Shown piece after piece: positions 33,683 to 44,853 of a stretch of DNA of 64,000 nt. Position numbers and translations under genes: made by a program. How positions within the stretch are numbered: the first letter of the stretch is position 1; each line of letters opens with the position of its first letter. The notes beneath the pieces are model-generated. The model saw only the letters and a program-made list of their open reading frames with translations. It was not told the DNA's origin and did no database searches. The stretch is from NCBI GenBank assembly GCA_021464415.1, contig JAKCWG010000782.1, positions 124,001-188,000 of the forward strand. Direction: 5' to 3'. The stretch comes from Lonicera japonica (Eukaryota; Streptophyta; Magnoliopsida; Dipsacales; Caprifoliaceae).

Positions 33683-35434
33683 TCGTTATCAGAAGCGAAG
33701 GAAGTAATTCGTCCTGAAGGATCGAGATCAGTCTACACCATTGAGCGATAAAACCAAGAAGTGGGGGAGGAGAGTGATGTGCCCGAACCCTCAGACAAAG
33801 GGAAGGGCAAGGAACATCGACAATAGCAATCAAGGAACGGTCCCCCTGTAGATAATGGGGTCAGGGGACGACCAGGAGAAAGGGTGTTCGAAGACCTACT
33901 CAAAATCCCCATCGTGGAAGGGTCGGGCGAGAAGGAGAAATATTTTTTGATCGGCAGCAGTCTGACGACGGAGCAAAGGCAAAGCCTCTCTGGTTTTTTA
34001 AGGAGAAATATTGACGTATTCGCATGGCAACCTTATGAGATGCCTGGGATATCGGCGGGCGAAATGTGTCACAGGCTACATATAAATCCCACCTATAAGC
34101 TGATTAAACAGAAACCACGCCAAACATCGCCGGAAAAGGCTATGGCTATGGAAGAGGAAGTCCAAAAATTGCTTAAGGCTGGAGCTATACGAGAAGCCGA
34201 TTTTTCGGAATGGATATCCAATCCCGTGGTAGTAAAAAAGAAGAGCGGGAAATGGAGGGTATGTGTTGACTTCACCGATTTGAACAAGGCTTGTCCTAAA
34301 GATAGCTTCCCAATGCCCAGAATTGATCAATTGGTAGACTCGGCAGCCGGTCATCAAAGATTTAGTTTCTTAGACGCTTATTCGGGGTACCACCAAATCC
34401 CGTTGTACGGTCCAGATCAGGATTCCACCGCTTTCGTCACCACAATGGGATTATATTGTTACAAAGTCATGCCCTTCGGTCTCAAGAATGTAGGAGCTAC
34501 TTATCAGCGGCTTGTTACCAAAATGTTCCGTGACAAAATCGGCAGAACCATGGAAGTCTACGTAGATGACATGCTGGTGAAAAGTAAACAGGAAGCCGAT
34601 CATATTAATGACCTGGGTGAGACTTTTGAAATACTGAGACATTACAAGATGAAGCTGAATGCTGCAAAGTTTACATTCGGGGTTAGTTCGAAAAAATTTC
34701 TGGGTTTCCTGGTCAACTTCCGGGGAATCGAAGCAAATCCAGAAAAGGTACAAGTAATTACTAACATTCAGAGGCCGACAACCCTAAAGGAGCTACAAAA
34801 ACTCACGGGTATGATTGCTGCTCTAAACCGATTTATCTCAAAATGTTCTGATAAATGCATGCCTTTATTCAAATCTTTAAAAAGAACGAAAAAGTTTGAA
34901 TGGACCCCAGAATGTGATCAAGCTCTCAACGAGCTGAAACAGTACATGAACAGTCCGCCACTAATATCCATCCCAGATCCCAACGAACAACTCTTTATAT
35001 ATTTAGCTTCCTCTGATCGGGCAGTAAGTTTGGCCCTAATCAGAGAACATGCCAGTGTGCAAAAACCTGTATATTTCACTAGTAAATGTTTGATAGGGCC
35101 AGAATTAAATTACTTGCCTCTGGAAAAACTTGTATTAGCATTGATCACAGCATCCAGAAAATTAAGGCACTACTTCGACGCTCATCAGATCAAAGTGCTC
35201 ACCAACAGCCCGATCAAAGCAACTCTCAGAAAGGCCGATTTGTCTGGACGAATGGAGAAATGGTCAGTTGAATTAGGGAGATTCCACATTGAATATGTTC
35301 CCCGGTCAGTGATCAAGGGGCAGGTACTTGCTGACTTTATTGCCGAATTCACGGGGAATGCTGAAATTCTTGCGCAAAGCCAGTTATTGAGCCCAGGGCA
35401 GAGTCGGGGTGACGAAGTGACTGCCTCAGAATAG
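33683..35434 (+). pseudogene. Tat reverse transcriptase and RNase H
   Basis: Same frame as gag-protease; a linker with TAA 33749 and TAG 33824 precedes the open part from 33,884. RT signatures: WRVCVDFTDLNKACPKDSFP, FSFLDAYSGYHQIP, VMPFGLKNVGATYQR and the catalytic YVDDMLVKS near 34,558. RNase H follows: KPVYFTSKCL, ELNYLPLEKLVLAL, KWSVELGRFHIEYVPR and ADFIAEF. It would copy element RNA into DNA. The RT and RNase H portions are themselves uninterrupted. Confidence 0.93.
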
Positions 35435-35439
35435 TGTGA

Positions 35440-36033
35440 GCCGATCATGACATCAGCCCCCCTCCAAATCTAATTCCATGGCACCTGAACATCGACGGAT
35501 CGTCAGCAATTGGGGGTTCCGGAGTCGGCATCGTCTTTAAAACTCCAGAAGGAGGGATCATCGAACAGGCAATTCGGCTAGGTTTCAAAGCAAGTAACAA
35601 TGAGGCCAAATATGAAACTTTGATTTTGGGCATAAAAAGGCCCATACAGCTGGGGATTCAGGATTTAGTAGTTAATTACGATTCTCAATCAGTGGCAAAT
35701 CAGCTGACCGGGGAATATGCGGCAAAAAATGAACGAATGGCAGCATATGTGAATTTGGCTCGAAAGATGTTAAGGAAATTTAATTCGGTGTATATTGAAA
35801 GGATCCCCAGACCAAGCAATTCCCATGCAGATGCATTAGCCACTTTGGCCTCAGCAGTAAACTCCGAAATAAAGCGAACGGTAGAGGTAGAATTTATGCC
35901 GACGCCGAGCATAGAAGTTGATGGACGAGCGATTGTGTGCAACATTGAAGAAAACTTGGGTGTCAGTTGGATGGATCCAATCATTAATTTTCTAAGAGAT
36001 GGGACACTGCCAGGTAACAGTACTGAAGCTTAG
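35440..36033 (+). pseudogene. Second (archaeal-like) RNase H of Tat elements
   Basis: Shifted by one frame from RT. Contains a full set of RNase H acidic positions: NIDGSSAIGGSGVGIVF, SNNEAKYETLILGI, LVVNYDSQSVANQL and PSNSHADALATLA. This additional RNase H between the first RNase H and integrase is diagnostic of the Tat lineage. The ORF before PWHLNIDGS is only a linker, so the frame change (35,435-35,475) lies in non-catalytic sequence. Confidence 0.9.
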
Positions 36034-37202
36034 TTAAAGCACAAGCTACAAGATATTGGTTGTCCGCCGAGGAAAAGTTGTACAAAAGATCCTTCTCAGG
36101 GCCCTACCTCAGATGTGTTCACCCGAAATTGGTTTAGGATACTCTTTTTGAATTACATGAAGGAAGTTGCGGTAGCCATACAGGAGGCCGATCTCTAGCT
36201 CACAGAGCTAGGTCCCAAGGATATTGGTGGCCCTACATGCAGAAAGATGCCGTAGAATATGTAAAGAAGTGCGACAAATGTCAGAAACACTCCCCAATGA
36301 TTCATCAACATGCTAGTGTTCTTCATCCCATTGTCAGCCCCTGGCCCTTTGCCATGTGGGGATTGGATATTATGGGTCTTTTTCCTCGGGCTCCAGGAAA
36401 TAAAAAGTTTCTTCTGGTCGGCACGGATTACTTTTCAGAATGGATAGAGGCAGTACCCTTGGCGAACATAGCTGAATCTAATGTAAGAAATTTTTTGTGG
36501 AGGAACATCATCACCAGATTCGGTATTCCACTGATACTAGTTTCCGACAATGGCACTCAGTTCAAGAACCAAAAGATTGAAGAATTCTGCAAAACCTACG
36601 GGATTAAACAACACTTCTCTAGTGTGGCTTATTCCCAAGGCAACGGCCAGGCTGAAGCATCGAACAAAATAATCCTGGACGGCCTGAAGAAGAGATTAAA
36701 AGAAAAGAAAGGAAAATGGGCGCAGGAACTACACTATGTACTTTGGGCCTTTCGGACGACGCCGCGCCGATCAACGGGAGATACCCCCTACTCCTTAACC
36801 TATGGAACGGAGGCAATCATTCCCCTGGAAGTCGGCTTACCTACTTTGAAAACGTCCTAGTTCGAAGAAGGAAACAACGATCAGGGGATATAAGAAACAT
36901 TAGATCTGGCCGAATCAAGAAGGGAAATAACTGCACTCCATCTGGCGAATTATCAGAATACCCTGGCTAAACAGTACAAAGCAAATACCCAATTACGAGA
37001 ATTCAAGACAGGGGAATTAGTTTTGAGAAAGGTACTCGGCACAGCAATCAAGCCCAGTCAGGGAAAACTCCAGCAGAATTGGGAAGGCCTATATATGATT
37101 ACCTCGGCAACTGGAACCAGATCCTACCATCTACAAGACATGGAGGGTCATCTGATCCCAAACCCTTGGAATGTGGCCAACTTACGAGCATATTATCATT
37201 AA
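36012..37202 (+). pseudogene. Tat integrase
   Basis: Frame 3 relative to gag. HHCC zinc module: ELHEGSCGSHTGGRS ... CDKCQKH. Catalytic triad: Asp in MWGLDIMG, Asp in LVSDNGTQF and Glu in GQAEASNK, with 35 residues between the last two, the classical D-35-E spacing. The C-terminal module reads LVLRKV, NWEGLYMI and IPNPWNVANLRAYY, ending TAA at 37,202. Three nonsense codons (TAG 36135, TAG 36858, TAA 36891) interrupt it. No chromodomain. Confidence 0.9.
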
Positions 37203-37295
37203 TTGTAATCCCAAAGATTGGGTTCTATAAGTCTAGCCAATTTGAGAATGTGAAAATTTTAAGAATTTCCTGTTTCTGTGTTTTATCCTATCTCA

Positions 37296-37680
37296 CAAAG
37301 ACCTTCTTTACAGAAGGCAATCGTATAAGACCTTGCTCAGCCAAGGCATCAAAATTAAACAAATACCTTCTTTTACAGAAGGCAATCGTATAAGACTTTG
37401 CTCGGCCAAGACATCAAAATTAAAGAAATACCTTCTTTTACAGAAGGCAATCGTATAAGACCTTACTCGGCCAAGGCATCAAAATTAAACAAAGACCTTC
37501 TTTTACAGAAGGCAATCGTATAAGACCTTGCTCGGCCAAGGCATCAAAATTAAAGAAAAACCTTCTTTTATAGAAGGCAATCGTATAAGACCTTGCTCGG
37601 CCAAGGCATCAAAATTAACAAAAGACCTCCTTATTCAGAAGGCAATCGTGTAAGACCTTGCTAGGCCAATGGCAACGAAC
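37296..37680 (+). repeat. 65-bp tandem repeat in the Tat 3' region
   Basis: The landmark CAGAAGGCAATCG begins at 37311, 37376, 37441, 37506, 37571 (TAGAAGG) and 37636: exactly 65-bp period, nearly six copies, differing by a few substitutions. Each unit also reads TGCTCGGCCAAGGCATC and AAAATTAAA. Such 3' arrays in Tat/Ogre elements are a known source of satellite DNA. Confidence 0.95.
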
Positions 37681-38004
37681 ATGTGAATAAACGAAGCCTT
37701 AATCGGCATAAATAACAAACGCAACAATCAAGAGAGTTTGATTAAAAACTTCGATTAATTGGGGTATATAAAAATTGAACAGATTAGTTACACTCGATTA
37801 AGACAGTTACGAAACAAAGAATATCAACAAATATATTTTTTAATTCAAAACACAGATACATTTAGTGGGGGTTCAAGGCCCAGATAAAAAAAAAGGAAGA
37901 AGAAAACTATCTTCAAAACGAATCCTCCAACATCACAAGAGTCTTCATGTAAAGGTCTAATTGCAGTGACCCTCATGACCTTCTCGAGCTGTTTATTAAT
38001 CTTG
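37681..38004. other. Tat spacer after the tandem array
   Basis: AT-rich. On the minus strand, a frame different from the next small ORF reads GEGPLEESLDKINKQLEKVM and VTAIRPLHEDSCDVGGFVL (38,048-37,900), plausibly the rest of that ORF after a frameshift. Confidence 0.5.
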
Positions 38005-38226
38005 TCAAGGCTCTCCTCGAGAGGACCTTCTCCGCTTAAAAGACACAAATCGCTCTTTCAAACGAAGAAATCGACTGGCAAGACGGTCGTAACTTTTCCT
38101 TAAACGACGATGCCTCCGCTTAAGGCGAAGATAAGCATCTAACATATTGGCCACTTCCGTAGTATCCACCTCTTCAACATATGGAGAACCGGCATCAGAA
38201 ACGGATTCATCACTCGGATCCGCCAT
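38005..38226 (-). CDS. Small antisense ORF in the Tat element
   Basis: ATG at 38226, 73 codons: an acidic/serine start (MADPSDESVSDAGSPYVEEV), then a strongly basic helix (LRLKRRHRRLRKSYDRL, RFLRLKERFVSFKRRR). No family recognised. The adjacent frame continues with helical, charged text, so the original protein was perhaps about 115-120 aa. It lies between the tandem array and the longer antisense gene, same strand as the latter. Confidence 0.5.
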   Translation of the reverse strand: MADPSDESVSDAGSPYVEEVDTTEVANMLDAYLRLKRRHRRLRKSYDRLASRFLRLKERFVSFKRRRSSRGEP

Positions 38227-38696
38227 TAAATTGGAACTCAGAAGTTAAAACAACTTTCTGGTCATAAACAAAGAAGAGTGAACAACGAAGCAGTCAAGTA
38301 GGAATTATATAGGAGGTAGAAGGACCTTGTACAATAAATGACCTAGAGCTATGAAAGAGCATTCATCATTTAAGCCCCCCCTGCATGCGCCATTTATTAT
38401 TCTTTTCATTCGAAGAATCAGTTTGGGGAAAATACAAAGACCCCTTATATTAGTTGCCCAGTGGCCACTCCTTAAAAGCCACGTGGCCAACTGGGGGGCA
38501 TAATTACAACTGATCAATAAATCGAAGTACGAGTGCGATATATATAAAGAGAAATATGCTCGGCAAAAGAAGACTCGTGTCACACAAAAACCATAATCGG
38601 CAGTGCAAAGAATACTTCATTACAATATTTCACCAAATATTTCCTTACAAAATATTTTGTTACAATATGCAAAAAAAAAAAAGAAAAAAAAATCAC
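38227..38696. other. Tat spacer between antisense ORFs
   Basis: About 470 bp without a convincing frame. On the minus strand it could hold the promoter of the small ORF: TATATATAAAGAG reads as TATA-like near 38,541 on the plus strand, AT-rich in both directions. Confidence 0.35.
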
Positions 38697-41191
38697 TCAA
38701 CTCTCGCCCTCATCGGCAACGTCAACACCTTCCTGGTCTGACCCTAGAGTAGGGGGTGGTTGAACGAATAGGTTTGGAGGACAAAGAACTGTTTTATCGA
38801 AAAGAGAATCCCCCTCGACAACTCCTGCAGCAGATAAACCAAGTTCATAACTAGCTTTATAGATCATATCTTTTATCTTTATAATTTGGTCTGCTGCTTC
38901 ATCGGAGGCCTCGTTGTAACCCGTCGTCTCAGCGTTGGTTAATTCTTCAAAATGAAGAGACTTAAGCTCCTCCAACGCTGCCTCGGCCACCCTTTTCTCT
39001 TCCTCTCTGGCTTTAGCTACAGCTTGAGCCTTACTATTCTGAGCTAACATAAGAGAATTCTGAAGATCGACAACCTGAGCCTGAAGAAGTCGAACTTGGC
39101 CCTCGAAATGAGCTTTGTTCTCCTCGGCCGACCTCGTCACATTGTGATAATCGGCCTGAAGGGAAAAAAGTTGATTGGTCACATCATTGACCACGACTTT
39201 AGCTTCATTAGCTTCCTTCTTGGCCTTCGAAATGTCCTTCTTTAGCCTTACCACTTTTGCCTTCTAATCTTTTCTGGCTTGCTTATGTCGAGAAATCATT
39301 TCGGCGAAGTATTGATTTGACTATAAAAAAAATGGAAAAGGTAGTTAAAACACAACAGGAAAAATCGTTGGAAAGAGAATAATAAAGCTCGATAAAAGCA
39401 AGAGACTATCTTACGCCGACTTGACACTGGAAGCCTCTATATTCCAGCTCGGAGAGGGAAACAGACCCCAGCTTCTTACCGTCCTCTTGCAAAACCATAG
39501 CAGTTGCTAAAGCGTGCGCAACCCTACTGCTTGTCAAAGCAGAATCCCTTATGTTAACAGGCCTTTGATCATGAGCTATCTGAGGCTTAATGACGAACTC
39601 CTCAGGAAGAGTTTCCTCAGAAGGAATATCCTCTTGGGCCTCAGTTGCTTCAGGATGAGGTGACGAGTCGACCACATGCTCAGCGTCCTCACGAGCCACT
39701 TCCTCCTCCTCAACTGGGGGAGGAGAATCCTCTGAAGGCCCAGTCCTCTCAACGTCTACATCAAAGGAGACACCAGCATGAGTTTCTTCTACGACCGGCT
39801 CTTCAACCTCAATGACGAGAATTTCTTCCCGAACCATTTTCCTTTTCTTAGTAGGGGGACTGGCCGAACTCCCCGAGGCCATATCCTTATAAAGCCGAGC
39901 ATTCAAGGAGTCCAAAATGCTACGCCGACCGGCCATCGCCGTATTAGAAGATTCAGAAATATGCACCCCGCTTCTAGATCTCCTTCGCAATAGAGGTTCC
40001 TCAACCTCTTCTAACTCTTCCTCGTCGGGAGAGTTCACTTCAGTTTCTCCGATAGAAGCTGGTAAAACCACACCACGCCTCCTCGAAATCGGAATGGCGA
40101 TGCTCGGCTCTGCAACAGAAACACCATCGGTATTCTCGGCCTGCAGCACGGGACGACCTACTGGAGGGGCAAAAGCTACTTCAACTGCCAGCCTCTTACT
40201 CTTCCTTTTCTTCCCTTTGCCTCTAGTCTCCTGGATAACCAAAAATCCCGGAAATTCTAAGTCTGGAGATTCCCCAGCAAGAATACGCGATCGAATACCC
40301 TCACTTTTTTCAACCACCCAGGGATTGACTATATTGTGATTTCTGAAGAAGTCATACTTTTCCTTATCCACGAGGGGAGCACCAACCCATTTGATAATAT
40401 TAGTGCAGCTGGAAAAGGAAGCATACGGGGGAATATAATTCAGAAGAACGTGAGCCGACCTTGGATGGCGAGAAGGCCCTACATTATCTGGCCCGTCATA
40501 GTTAATAGCCGCGTTCAGATGGTCAAGGTTAAGCTCGTCCAAAAGCGGTTTACTGAAACACCTCTTCGCTCCACCAACTACAAAGAAAAAGAACCAACTA
40601 AAGTAAAACATCAAACAGTTGATGAGCAAGAAATGCAAACATACATCCATAGTAAACAAAATGCAAACCAGGTGCGCCGAAGTGCCTAGGGACGCTTTTG
40701 TTAACTGGATCGGACTCAATATTCCCAGTAAGAAGGACTATATCGTTAAAGGCCCCTTTATAAGATGACGCAAGCCCCTCAATAATGGAAGGAGAATGGG
40801 GTCTCGCTCTCAAGTTCCATTTACCTTCGGACTCCGATAAAAGGTAGTAATACTTGATTTCCTTCAACCCGAGGTTAAGGTTAAGACGTCTATTCAATTC
40901 AGACGTGCCCAAAATAATTCTGAGCACATTCGGAGTTAGCTGGCACAAGTGAAAACGGGTATCCCTCAAAAAATCTACTAGTAAAGAATCAAGGGGAACC
41001 CTCAACCCAGCAACCTTGAAGAAGGATGTGTAAATGGGATATTCATTGTGAGATGGGGGCAAACCTATTTCTATATCCTTAAAAACGTCCTCACGAGGCT
41101 CCGATTCTCTCCAAGAAATCCCATTGGGGATATAGACCCTCTCGAATTCCAACCTGTCCACATCGGTGTTCAAGGCGTATTTTCCCCTCAT
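38697..41191 (-). pseudogene. Antisense gene of the Tat element (PF04195-like), three exons
   Basis: Start ATG 41191 (MRGKYALNTDVDRLEF). Exons 41191-40669, 40577-39415 and 39320-38697 join through GT-AG introns of 91 and 94 bp in phases 1 and 0: 770 codons with one in-frame TAG at 39264-39266. The N-terminal region (IYTSFFKVAGLRVPLDSLLVDFL, then FHLCQLTPNVLRIILG) resembles the plant 'putative gypsy type transposon' domain PF04195. Then come a proline/acidic middle (VEEPVVEETH, PPPVEEEE) and a long coiled-coil candidate (KKDISKAKKEANEAKVV to EEEKRVAEAALEEL). Function in the element is unknown. Extra ORFs in this position are known for Tat elements. Confidence 0.8.
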
Positions 41192-41700
41192 AACGATCGA
41201 CGAATAACGACGATAACAAGAACTAGGGTTTCGCAAAAAAATTAAAAGGGAAAATAAGGAACGGGGAGTTAGGAACTTACAGAGAAATAGGAACTGCTGA
41301 CGAACAAGATGAACAGCTAATTCGACGGAACGAACTAAAAAACAATCAGATTCGAATGTTAGGAAAAAGAAAAGATTCAGCAGAGATACGGAGGAGATGA
41401 AGAAGTAGGAATTAGGGTTGAAAGAATTATACCTCTTTCTTTAAAAGATGTTTCCTTTGTTTCCCTCCAAGAGACGTTTTCGCCTTATTGAAATATGTGC
41501 AAGAAACGACATTCAATTAATGAGATTTAATAGCTATCTCATGATGCTCAACCAGAATCAGCGACTAATAATCTGACACGTGGAACCCGTCCACAAATTT
41601 TAAAACTCTTCAGAAAAGATATATATAACATAAAATAGAATAAGAATAAAGAACCGTTCTAAAGGAAATCAAGCCTCCGAACTCATAGAATTATCATGAC
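41192..41700. other. Tat segment between antisense start and PPT
   Basis: Expected to hold the promoter of the antisense gene. No clear TATA box could be fixed. No other frame of note. Confidence 0.5.
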
Positions 41701-41719
41701 TTGAAGGCTTGGGGGCAAT
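41701..41719 (+). other. Polypurine tract
   Basis: TTGAAGGCTTGGGGGCAAT directly precedes the 3' LTR; the purine-rich GGGGG core followed by CAAT is a usual form of PPT in this group. Confidence 0.75.
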
Positions 41720-42343
41720 TGTGGGAGCATAGTTTTGAACTTTTTTTCTTTTGGGCCGAGTTAGTTCCAATGTCCCCTCATGGGCCAAATGTATAAAACG
41801 GGGCCCGGATATCCTAAGGAATGAAAAATATCACAAACAAAACCCAATAGCAGAAAGCAACTGGATGGGTTGTCGCCGAGCAAAAAGAAGGATCGGCCGA
41901 TCATAAGGAAATCTCGCCGAACAAAAATGATATGCTTATGAGTAACTTCAGGTATGTGGATAAGGGCGTGTACGTGCAGGCCATCTTATCAATAAGAAAA
42001 GGACATCTACAGACGATACCCTATGATGAAGGATTATCGTACTAACGAATAGTTAATCAACACGTGTAAAGTGAAGGAAAGTTAGTTATGATATTTGTCT
42101 CCCTGGCAGATGGAGGAAGGGAATGGTGCCATGTAAACCCTAAAAGATGCCCCGAATGGTAATTTCACTGGTGACCTAATCCATCTTAGGAAACACGAAA
42201 TGTAAGGGTATAAATAGAAAAGGATGTTCACAAAAAAATAGAAGAGGAAAAACAAGAGAAAAGAAAAGGAGGAAAAGAACCCAGTAACTATTCTTTCCAG
42301 TTTGGGGCCGGACCCATCCTAGTACACCAAAACACCACATACA
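41720..42343 (+). repeat. 3' LTR (624 bp)
   Basis: Same TGTGGGAGC...TACA ends as the 5' LTR. About 14 transitions, 5 transversions and a 1-bp indel separate them by eye count. Confidence 0.95.
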
Positions 42344-44853
42344 GAATCAATACTAAAATATATTCATTTCATTCTAGCTAGTTTGATTTGTTACTAATAG
42401 TCCTACCAACTCTAATTCTACTAGTATGGAATCCCTAATAATTAAAGTAATCCTAAGTTAACTGAAATCAATATTCTAAAAACAAATAGATAAATGACTG
42501 AATTCGGGATTGAGAGAGATCTCATCTGCAAATTTTTTTGAATTTACAAATTCACGCTCTGCATCAGAATTGCGAATTGGAAATGCAAGAGGTGGCTTCC
42601 CTTGATTCATTATCCTAAGCGAAACAAAGGCCGAAATCAAATATATAACTTGAACTTAATTCACAACAGCCTTATCAATTCTTTTCAGCAAAGAAATAAC
42701 TGAGCTCTAGCTTACTATTATCATAACACAAAGAACAGACATGATGCATAACCTTTTGATAAACGTTTAATATTGTCATTCATACGCTCATTTTCGGAGT
42801 TGTTTGACCCATTTATTTCTCTAAAACTACTCGGTTTGCCAACTTATTTCGCGATTAATCTCGTAGCACTTTTGTATTTAACAATGCTTGGAAAGGCACA
42901 TTTTTGTGTTTATTTTGGTGTCTTTAGATTTTAAGAAATATTGTATTTAATACAATAGGGGAATTTTCCATGGACAAAAAGAATTCAACAAAGTGGAAGC
43001 TCCATGTGATTAAAGAGCATCCAAGAAAATGGAAGTCTCCATGTCCATGTGATTAAAGAAAGAAAGTGGAATTGTCCATGTGATTAAAGAGCATCCAAAA
43101 TAGTGGAATTCTCCACCAAAAATAAAAAAAACTATTGTTTATTTTTGGCATCCAACAAAACTCTCCTATTTATAGTCTTCATTGTTGCTTTGGAGAGGGG
43201 ATCTTAGTCTTACTTTTAATTTCTCATTTCTCAAGTTATAGAGAGCTTGTAATATTTTTTTCTAGAGAGAGAAATAGAGTTCACTTTTATAATTCTTGTC
43301 TCTACATTTATGGAGTAAATTTCTTTGCTAAGGCCAAAAGATGAAATTTGCAATGCATTAATTATGTAAGTTCAATTCTCATTCCATTGTTAGTATTGTT
43401 AAATACTTTTTGAATCCTTCATCTTCTCCATTTTTTCAACCATTCATAAGCTAGTAAGATAATTTTCATATGATGATTTGACTTTGTATGCCTTGTATAC
43501 ATAGATCTCAAGCATTAATGAAGAGATGATACACTTGTGTATTTTTTACTAGCCTATGTCCATTCTTTCTTTGAATGAGATACTTTTCATTGCCAAGCAT
43601 GATTAGTTTTTGAATATTCATGGAAACACCATAAATTTGAGATTTTAATCTTTTAATACTTTAATGATATGTTGAGTGCTTTCTACAGTTTATGTGATTT
43701 TAAGACTAATCATCTTCTTAGTTAAAGTATTGCCAAAGAGGATCTTTTAAATTTATGTCATAAACAACTTCATTAATCATTTTAAGGATTGAATTTGTAT
43801 TTATCAAATAAGTCTATATAGGATGGTTTGACCTCCACCTAGACTTCCCAATCTTAGACAAATGAAATGTTATGATTTATCGAGCTAAACTCCTTGTAGT
43901 TGGCCATTTTCATAATCAAGTCATTTGCCTAGAAGAAACTAACAATGAGTTCTTAAATGCTTAGTTTAAATTTATGCCTTTTCTTTTTGTGTATTTTAAG
44001 TTTTAATCTTGGTTGATATTATATGGGAATGAGTTACACTTGCTTCACACCCTTTGTCACAAGATAAAAATGAGAGATATGCTTGTGTTGATATTTGCTT
44101 ACACCCTTTTTTTATATGGCATTTATATGGGAATGGGTTGCTTTTGCTCCACACCCTTTTGCTTAGAAATGGGTAAAATATTCAACACTTAGGAATTGTA
44201 TTGAGAACTTTGAATGAGATTGATTTTACTTATCTTTGCAAAACAAATGAATTCTATAATGCCTTAGCCTTTTCTCATCTATTATTACATCATTTTAATT
44301 TTTATTGCAAGACTTTAAAATCAACAACTAAAATCAACCAATCAAATTCTCTTAAACAAAGCCTTGGACTCGTAATCACCACATCGTCTTTCCGACTATC
44401 CTTGTGGTTCGACACTTGGACTTACCAAGTATTATAACTTGACAACCTGCACTTAGGTACCTAAGCACGGAAGTATTTTTGGCGCGTCAAGTTTTTGGAA
44501 AGTCATGAGACATTTCACTCTACCTTAAAGCCGTGTTTCAACCGCTTTAAATCCGTGTCATAATTCCATTTTCCGATTTTGTCTTGCAAGCTTTTATTCC
44601 TAAGAATTTAGTACCTTTTGCCCTTGCAAGCTTGCCTGCAACACGAGTAGAGTTACTCTTAACCAATAAAACTATTATCGTAGGTCAAAAAAAAAACAAA
44701 AAGAAAAAATTATTATCAATTTTTGACTTTCTCTTTAGATTACTTGTATGCCCCGAAAAAGCAAGTTATTTTGGTATATTTTTATTCGATGTTAATTGAT
44801 TTGTTAAAATGTGATAGATGGTAATTCTTTCTTTATTTTTACCTAACTTTTAG
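42344..44853 (+). other. TNL2 upstream region, possible Athila-like LTR remnant
   Basis: No TIR exon visible. 42.8-44.49 kb looks like an old LTR on the plus strand: a TATTTATAG box near 43,170, repeated CACACCCTTT blocks near 44,046-44,160, then GTGGTTCGACACTTGGACTT and ACAACCTGCACTTAGG, ending near TTTTTGGCGCG (44,476), reminiscent of the LTR end and tRNA-Asp PBS of Athila-group elements. Start and target duplication not found. Confidence 0.4.

Larger units (their letters stand above)
30586..42343 (+). mobile_element. Ty3/gypsy retrotransposon, Tat/Retand type, 11.76 kb
   Basis: Nearly full-length element: 5' LTR, PBS, gag-protease, RT-RNase H, a second RNase H, integrase, a 65-bp tandem array, an antisense gene, PPT and 3' LTR. 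The extra RNase H before integrase, a long 3' segment with an antisense reading frame and 3' tandem repeats are features of the plant Tat lineage. LTRs differ at about 20 of 624 positions by eye (about 3%), mostly transitions. Flanks GAATT and GAATC agree at four of five bases, as a worn target duplication. Nonsense codons at 31973, 33680, 33749, 33824, 36135, 36858 and 36891 and two frame changes (about 35,435-35,475 and 36,010-36,035) make it non-autonomous now. It lies between TNL1 and TNL2. Confidence 0.95.

Noticed and set aside
39778..40689. Plus-strand ORFs opposite the antisense gene (for example 39,917-40,339)
   Set aside because: They are mirror frames of the antisense coding exons, with no domain and no codon logic of their own.
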